Of a stretch of DNA of 64,000 nucleotides, positions 57,564-64,000 are shown in pieces. Source of the DNA: Misgurnus anguillicaudatus (taxonomy: Eukaryota > Chordata > Actinopteri > Cypriniformes > Cobitidae); the NCBI RefSeq assembly GCF_027580225.2, contig NC_073341.2, positions 13,632,501 through 13,696,500 of the forward strand, written 5' to 3'. Both the position numbers and the translations under genes were made by a program. Every line of letters begins with the position of its first letter. Within the stretch, counting starts at the first letter, position 1. Below the pieces are notes generated by a model. It worked only from the letters and a program-made list of their open reading frames with translations, was not told the origin of the DNA and did not search any database.

Positions 57564-58077
57564 AGGTAAGGTATTCAGGCTTTCTCTTCCTGCAGGCTGT
57601 TAGCTGTGGCACAGAAGGTCAATTAGCAAACACTGGGACTTTTACTTTCACCTCTTCAGCTCGTGACAACGTACGGTAGGTACTTTTCAGGTAAGGTATT
57701 CAGGCTTTTAGCTGTGGTACAGAAGATCGATTAGCAAACACTGGGACTTTCACTCTCACCTCTTCATCTTGTGTCAACGTACGGTAAGTACTTCTCAGGT
57801 AAGGTATTCAGGCTTTTAGCTGTGGTGCAGAAGATCGATTAGCAAACACTGGGACTGTCACTCTCACCTCGTCGGCTCATGACAACATAAGGTAAGTACT
57901 TCACAGGTAAGATATTTAGGCTTTTAGCTGTGGTACAGAAGATCGATTAACAAACACTGGGACTTTTACTCTCACCTCTTCAGCTCGTGACAACGTACGG
58001 TAAGTACTTTTCAGGTAAGGTATTCAGGCTTTTAGCTGTGGTACAGAAGATCGATTAGCAAACACTGGGACTTTCAC
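57564..58077 (-). repeat. 108-bp tandem repeat in the Gypsy LTR
   Basis: The unit AGGTAAGGTATTCAGGCTTT recurs at about 57564, 57689, 57797, 57905 and 58013. The period is 108 bp after a slightly longer first unit, for about 4.6 copies. Copies differ by a few substitutions. Confidence 0.88.
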
Positions 58078-59483
58078 TGGCTTCGCTGGCAGCACATCAC
58101 ACAAAACAAGGCAGGCTACATATAACTACTGCCTCTCCTCCACTCTACTTCAATAGTGATAACTTGTGGTCATTTCACAGGCAATCATAACATCAAATGC
58201 TACTCATGGATGGTGGACTTACGGTGACTGCAATCCGATGGATCAATAGATACTCCAAGACTGACGATGGGGAGGCGTCGTAGTACAGCCTTCCCGGAGG
58301 CCACTAGCACTTCAAGGGGGAAATCTAACACCGTCACACCGAGCCGAGCGCTGCCCTCTCCTCTCCTTCGCCTCAACTACAGAGAACTGGACAGGGGCGC
58401 ACCTTTGGAGAGACTTCGGACAGGTGAGATTCGATCTACGCCACCCTTTCTTACAGCAGTACGGTGTTCTGTATACACACAAAGCACTTGTTAATATTTG
58501 GTTTACTCACAGCAGTCTGGAGCAGTTGAAGTTCTTCACCACCACTCCACCGAGCCAAGACAGGTCCGAGGGATGACCACAAAAAGATACTACACTTGGA
58601 GTTCCAATACGGGGGCACACACACAGCATATACTGGAGTTTGAAATTACTGGTTCCCACAGCCGTTCGTTCTCCCACGGCAAAGGTTGGTAAAGGGCGGG
58701 GGGCTACTGACAATACAAACACAGCATCACACTGCACCACTTCAAAGTGTATTCTCACAGCAAAGACACGTCTCCCTCCGGCTCTCCCACCACTCTGCTC
58801 CGTGGCAGGGCCGTCACCCAATCTACTGGAGGCTCACAACACAGGTTGGATGATTTACTCTGCAGTACGACTGAATCAAATACTCAATACTCACAGTTGT
58901 TCTACAATGTCCTCCGTTGATCTTCTTTTCCTACACACAGATGCGAGCTCTTTCGACAGCACACACGGTGAGTTGTTCCTTCCTCACAGTGGTCTACAAC
59001 AGTGATGCACAATAAATCCGCTTGTTACTGAATTCTTCGTATGAGATAACTACTCAACCTCTGACTCTTCTTCTGCTTCGTTTTCCGTGACAATAATTCC
59101 TGCCGTTTCCCAGCGAGACTGTGCCCAGGTCCTTTCTCTTCGACACCGTAGCGGTTTGTTGTCACCACACAGCCACCACAGCTCAGCCTACAACTGTAAC
59201 AAGCGAACGAATCAACCAGCAACAACAACAAAAACTACGTGTTTAAGAAGGTCTTTTATATTCCTCTCTTCCTTCGCATCCTCCAATCCCCAGCCGCTAT
59301 GTTTAATGAGTCACACCTGTGTTTAATCGGCTTGATTTCATCCCGTGGCGCTTACCGGAAATTCCGGTGTTTCTACTCTTCTGTCCGGGCGGGAACACTT
59401 CCAGGCGGAACCAACCTCTCCCACTTTTGGTTCCGCCCCCAAAGAGATCGTCACCGTGTGACATCCTCCCCCGCCAATGCGTT

Positions 59484-60835
59484 CTAGTCCCTAGAACGCC
59501 TTCGGGTTGTCCACTCACCATAGCGTGAAGGGGGGCGGCCTCGGTTCTCTCTCTGGGACTGCCTAGGGGGCGAGTCGGGTTCTGCTCGAGCTCGTCCATC
59601 CTCCGGCTCTCTTGGAGCGGCCGGGGCTGGCGCAACCGCGGGACCTCTTGGGACCACAGCCCACCCTCCGATCCAGGGGGCTACTGGCACGGGCTCCATA
59701 GGAGCTTCTTCCACGGTCCCAGGGTAGTTTGGACATGGACGAATCATGTTACGGTGTACTACCCGGTTGGGCCCGGACTTCCCCTCGGGCCGGATGGTAT
59801 ACACTGGTTCCCCTGGTCTCTGTTGACTGTGGACTTCATACGGAGTGGTCTCCCAACGGTCGCTCAGCTTCCCCTTCCCTTGCCGCCGATTATCCCTCAC
59901 CAAGACTCTCTCACCAGGCAGTAGGGGGGCATCTCGAGCTGTCCGATCGTATAACCTCTTATTCCTTACTCCGGCCATCTGTATCCGTCTCGTCACTTGC
60001 TCGTACGCAAAGTGTAGGCGCTGATGGTGGCGTCACACCCACTCTGTCACACTCACTTCCTCCTGGCTCGCCGTTACTCCCAGCACCAGGTCGGTGGGCA
60101 TCCGAACATGTCTGCCAAACATCAGGAAAGTAGGGGCATACCCGTAGTGCTATGACACTATTGTTGTAAGCTTGGAGGAGGTTAGGCAAAGCACTCACCC
60201 AATCGTCTTGTTGTTGTTGGTCCAGGGTTCCCAGCAACCCTAACAAGGTCTGGTTGAACCTTTCACAACTGCCGTTTCCCTGGGGGTGATATGACGTTGT
60301 GTGTGACTTTGTGCAACCGTACAATTGGCATAACTCTCGGATTACCCGTGACTCAAAGTTGGCCCCTTGGTCCGTGTGCAGAAACTCCGGGCATCCAAAC
60401 GTTTAAAAGACAGCCCTCCATAAAGCCGTGGCTGTGGTGCTCATCGTCTGGTCTATCGTGGGGATGGCCCAGACGTACTTTGTGAACAGATCTGTAATCA
60501 CCAGGATGTTTTGACAGCGGTCCATCGGTCGACCCAACGTCAGAAAGTCCATGGCCATGATGTGAAGAGGAGCCTTGGCATTTATGGGGACCATCGGCGC
60601 TCGGGCCTCTCTCCTGGATTTAAACAACGTGCACCTGGGGCATGCCTGAATCAAGGCGTTCACCGACGCTTCTAGACCGGGCCAGTAGAAATGCCTACCC
60701 AAAAGGGACACGGTCCTCTCCTGTCCCTGGTGTCCCAACTGGTCGTGATATGCCGTGATCAGTGCTGTTACCTGGTCTTCGGGCACCACGATCTGGCAAA
60801 TTTCCTCGCCCAGCCTCGGATCCCTTACCTTCTAA
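59484..60835 (-). pseudogene. Gypsy integrase, frameshifted
   Basis: Three minus frames cover it. 60403-60789 holds the zinc-binding HHCC module (HDQLGHQGQERT, ACPRCTLFK) and the first catalytic Asp (AMDFLTLG). 59959-60324 holds the Glu region (YHPQGNGSCERFNQTLL). 59484-59996 holds the C-terminal SH3-like domain (PGERVLVRDNRRQGKGKLSD, YEVHSQQR). The second catalytic Asp lies between the first two frames in disrupted sequence. Confidence 0.85.
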
Positions 60836-60934
60836 CGAGCCATATTTAATGCACCAAGAATGGAATGGAAACAAGAAGGATCGGAGTCAGGTAGTTGGTA
60901 TCTGCCTTCCTTGATACTTACATTGTGTTTATTT

Positions 60935-61252
60935 TGCCCTCCGGAGGAAAGAGGCGCGCCACGAGGATTACAGCAACTCAGGAGGTGGGCTGTAGACGAA
61001 GGAGCTCCGTCCGGTCCTTTCCCTGTTGTCCCCTGTCAGTGCTGGCTGGATCTCCCCTTTCCATCACCCTCTGACCCCCTAGCTCCTCCTGAGGGAAAGA
61101 AGAAACCGTATTTTAGATTTCCCTTCCCCACTTCCCCCTTCATTTTAAATAATTTAAATAAAGATTATATTTTATTGTACTTATCTCTCATTTGTTTGGT
61201 CATTGGGGTGCTCTTGGGACCTCCTAGAGGTGGAACATAGGGAGGAGCGTGA
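60935..61252 (+). repeat. Gypsy LTR fragment in the opposite orientation
   Basis: CCTCCGGAGGAAAGAGGCGC and CCTTTCCCTGTTGTCCCCTG match, inverted, the end of the LTR near 57100-57290. A plus AATAAA (TTTAAATAAAGATT, about 61156) fits. It ends near GAGCGTGACA. It is a related but separate LTR, pointing the other way. Confidence 0.7.
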
Positions 61253-61498
61253 CACACAAAGGCTGTGGTCCGCTCCGACCTGTGACATTGTTTTCAGTTT
61301 GGAGAGCTCTTTAAAGTGTTTAAATCTAGGACTAGTCTAATCCCTGTCTATGAAACCGCCGCATTGTGTAGTAGAGGATATTCAGATAGATTACAATCTG
61401 CCTTTTGTACCAGTCGAGAGATACTTTAAACCAAGGAAGAATTTAAAACGAATGTGTAGGGGTGCATAATAACTGAAAACAATGCATTTTCTTTCTAG

Positions 61499-62457
61499 AC
61501 TTTACTGTTGATGACATCAAGACAAGGGCAGTATCTCTGTGAACGCAGTACTGTCGTTTGATGAAACCCAAACCAAGTGGGAGTGGAAACAAACCCTAGA
61601 CTTCACGGCAAAAGTGGCTTCTGAGAGTGATGGATTTCATCAAAACATATATTGTCCACCGGCCATCCGAAACAACAGTAAGTTAAACATACAATTTGTA
61701 ATAGCATGCACTTAATGTGATGTAACACTCATACACCAACACATACATATTAATACTCTTATACACAAATTCATACATACAAACATGCACACTCGCTCAG
61801 TCACTGACTCAAAAAACCCCACTGAAAAACACACAAATATATACATGCATACGCTGTCACACATGCTAGAGTAATAGTTTATTCTGCTCACATGACTTAA
61901 ATGTTACACTGCTGATCTGCGTTAATGTAAACGTATGTTGTCGAATTAGTTATTTCTTAATCATATCACCATGTTCTCTGTTTTAGCTTGGTGCTTCATT
62001 CAATGAGCAGAGTGATGCAGACGATATGGACCTCTCAGACATAAGGCCTGATACACCTTCAGTGGATAGCTCCCCATGTAGGGCGTCCACTCCAAATCGG
62101 TGTAATGAAGAAGCGTCTACATTGGCTGAGGAAACCGCTTCAACTGGCTCAAGTGATGATTCTAAACAGACGGGTCAGAACACCAATCTCCATAAACGAA
62201 AGAGGGTGTCCGAAGGTGCTATAGAGCTGCAAAAGCTGGATTTGTTAAAGGAGATGGTTGCACAAGTGGACTCACAACCAACTATGGACACATTAAGTTC
62301 TTTTGGGAACCAGGTGGCTTTAGAATTGAGGGACATTCAAGACCCAGTTCTCGTATCACGACTCAAAAGGAGCATAATGGTCCTTATATATAACGCACAG
62401 GAGACTGATAGAAACAGATCATTGTCGTCACCTGGACAACCTACCTCAGGCATATAG
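61499..62457 (+). pseudogene. MADF/BESS-like partner gene of a Harbinger element
   Basis: Exon 61499-61677 encodes part of a MADF domain (FTVDDIKTRAVSL, QYCRLMKPKPSGSGNKP, RQKWLLRVMDFI, YIVHRPSETT) with two in-frame stops, then a donor GTAAGT. Exon 61987-62457 encodes a Ser/Thr-rich linker and a BESS-like tail (ELRDIQDPVLVSRLKRSIMV, LIYNAQE), stop TAG. AATAAA is at 62571. In fish, such genes pair with HARBI1-type transposases, and one lies convergent at the right edge. The first MADF exon is not seen. Confidence 0.75.
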
Positions 62458-62830
62458 CAACAGGTCAATTCAGGTCTACCATTGGCCCAGCCTATTTCTC
62501 AGCAGTCTTATTATGGCTCAGGCCATGGTTTTCATAGATCGCTTTTGGAGTCACCGGAACATGCCATTGTAATAAACCTGTAAATAGTTGTAAATAGTTG
62601 TGGATTTTTTGTATTTTTAACACTATTTTTTTATACATTTTTATTTAAAAACTTTTTATTTTATTATAGTAGTGCACTACTTGAAGGTACTTCAACTTGA
62701 ATGTACAGTGATCCTTTCTCTGTGTTCAAACTGTTGAGTACTACCTTGTTACTGTTGCTGGTGGACATCAGCATTGTTGTTGAACTCCACAATAATCAGC
62801 ACTGTTTTGTTTATTTGTGAACATACTCTT

Positions 62831-63787
<957 letters not shown>

Positions 63788-64000
63788 TTAGCTGTCGCCG
63801 TACAATTGTGAGGTGTTCTCAATTGGTTGAAAAGCACCCACCCCATGATTCCTCCATTGCCCATCAATCATGTTGTGGTCAACAGTCTCCCAGTCTGCAA
63901 AAGCTGGAGGGGTATATGCTTCTGACCTGCGTTCGCATAGGAAGTTATGGATGCACAGGGAGGCCATTGTTATCTTCACCACCTTGTTTGGCTCCAAACA
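63788..64000 (-). CDS. HARBI1-like DDE transposase, C-terminal part
   Basis: The frame is open from the right edge of the window and ends with TAA at 63790-63788. The visible 70 or so residues read KVVKITMASLCIHNFLCER, then YTPPAFADWE and DGQWRNHG, the typical C-terminus of PIF/Harbinger transposases (the short Leu/Ile-HNFL motif). The DDE triad lies outside the window. With the MADF-type gene it forms the two-gene set of an autonomous Harbinger element. I cannot tell whether the rest is intact. Confidence 0.82.
   Translation of the reverse strand, partial: CLEPNKVVKITMASLCIHNFLCERRSEAYTPPAFADWETVDHNMIDGQWRNHGVGAFQPIENTSQLYGDS

Larger units (their letters stand above)
57030..60835 (-). mobile_element. 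truncated Ty3/Gypsy element
   Basis: The minus strand carries integrase and a long 3' LTR. The LTR starts after a polypurine tract (GGCGGGGGAGGA then TGTCACACGG, near 59463) and runs leftward about 2.4 kb to about 57030, with an AATAAA near 57050. Everything upstream of integrase, including gag, protease, RT and RNase H, is missing. It is inactive. Confidence 0.75.

Noticed and set aside
57564..58077. Regular repeat array, considered as CRISPR-like
   Set aside because: Units are 108-bp contiguous tandem repeats without spacers, in a vertebrate LTR; it is not a CRISPR array.

Overview
The window looks like a repeat-dense stretch of a ray-finned fish genome, probably a cyprinid or close relative. 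The evidence is the mobile-element mix (DIRS1-like elements, Ty3/Gypsy, Rex/L2-type LINEs, hAT, piggyBac-like TTAA elements, PIF/Harbinger with SANT or MADF partner genes, THAP-domain transposase genes), long (CA)n microsatellites, and an intronless-looking Toll-like receptor of the fish-rich TLR11 superfamily. Nothing here suggests a prokaryote: there are no operons and no CRISPR array.

Only one intact host-type gene is visible, a 943-residue Toll-like receptor at 52359-55190 (+). A broken copy of its 5' leader lies 6.7 kb upstream (45506-45690). Almost every other recognisable coding segment is a decayed piece of a mobile element or of a multicopy fish gene family.

Layout. 1-4.0 kb: non-coding, with one palindromic MITE and a tRNA-like fragment. 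4.0-7.8 kb: a short LTR element (5-bp target duplication CATAC) split by a hAT transposon (8-bp duplication GTTGCTAG) with a frameshifted transposase. 8.3-11.9 kb: a LINE fragment split by a 1.6-kb inverted-repeat element. 12.0-14.4 kb: first copy of a TTAA-flanked piggyBac-like element. 14.7-17.7 kb: a decayed THAP-domain, transposase-like gene (+) facing a decayed P2X7 ballast-domain gene (-). 18.4-23.2 kb: an internally deleted Gypsy element (-), with an unrelated solo LTR inside one of its LTRs. 24.1-25.7 kb: a hAT-type MITE. 26.4-29.5 kb: microsatellite, DIRS scraps and a 45-bp minisatellite. 31.1-44.0 kb: one DIRS1-like element (+) blown open by a hAT (itself carrying a second piggyBac-like copy), an antisense DIRS element and a second hAT. 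44.3-49.6 kb: a BED-only hAT, the TLR leader remnant, a LINE scrap, a TTAA MITE and a second THAP-family pseudogene. 49.7-52.2 kb: a third piggyBac-like remnant split by a hAT. 52.36-55.66 kb: the TLR gene with its polyadenylation signal. 55.9-61.3 kb: a Harbinger relic with a SANT-like pseudogene and a truncated Gypsy element (-) carrying a 108-bp tandem repeat. 61.5-64 kb: a Harbinger pair, a MADF/BESS-like pseudogene (+) convergent with a HARBI1-like transposase (-) that runs off the right edge.

The window is therefore best read as a chronicle of nested insertions around an innate-immune receptor. Insertion order can be deduced in several places because target-site duplications are still readable. 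All family names come from reading motifs by eye; no database search was run.
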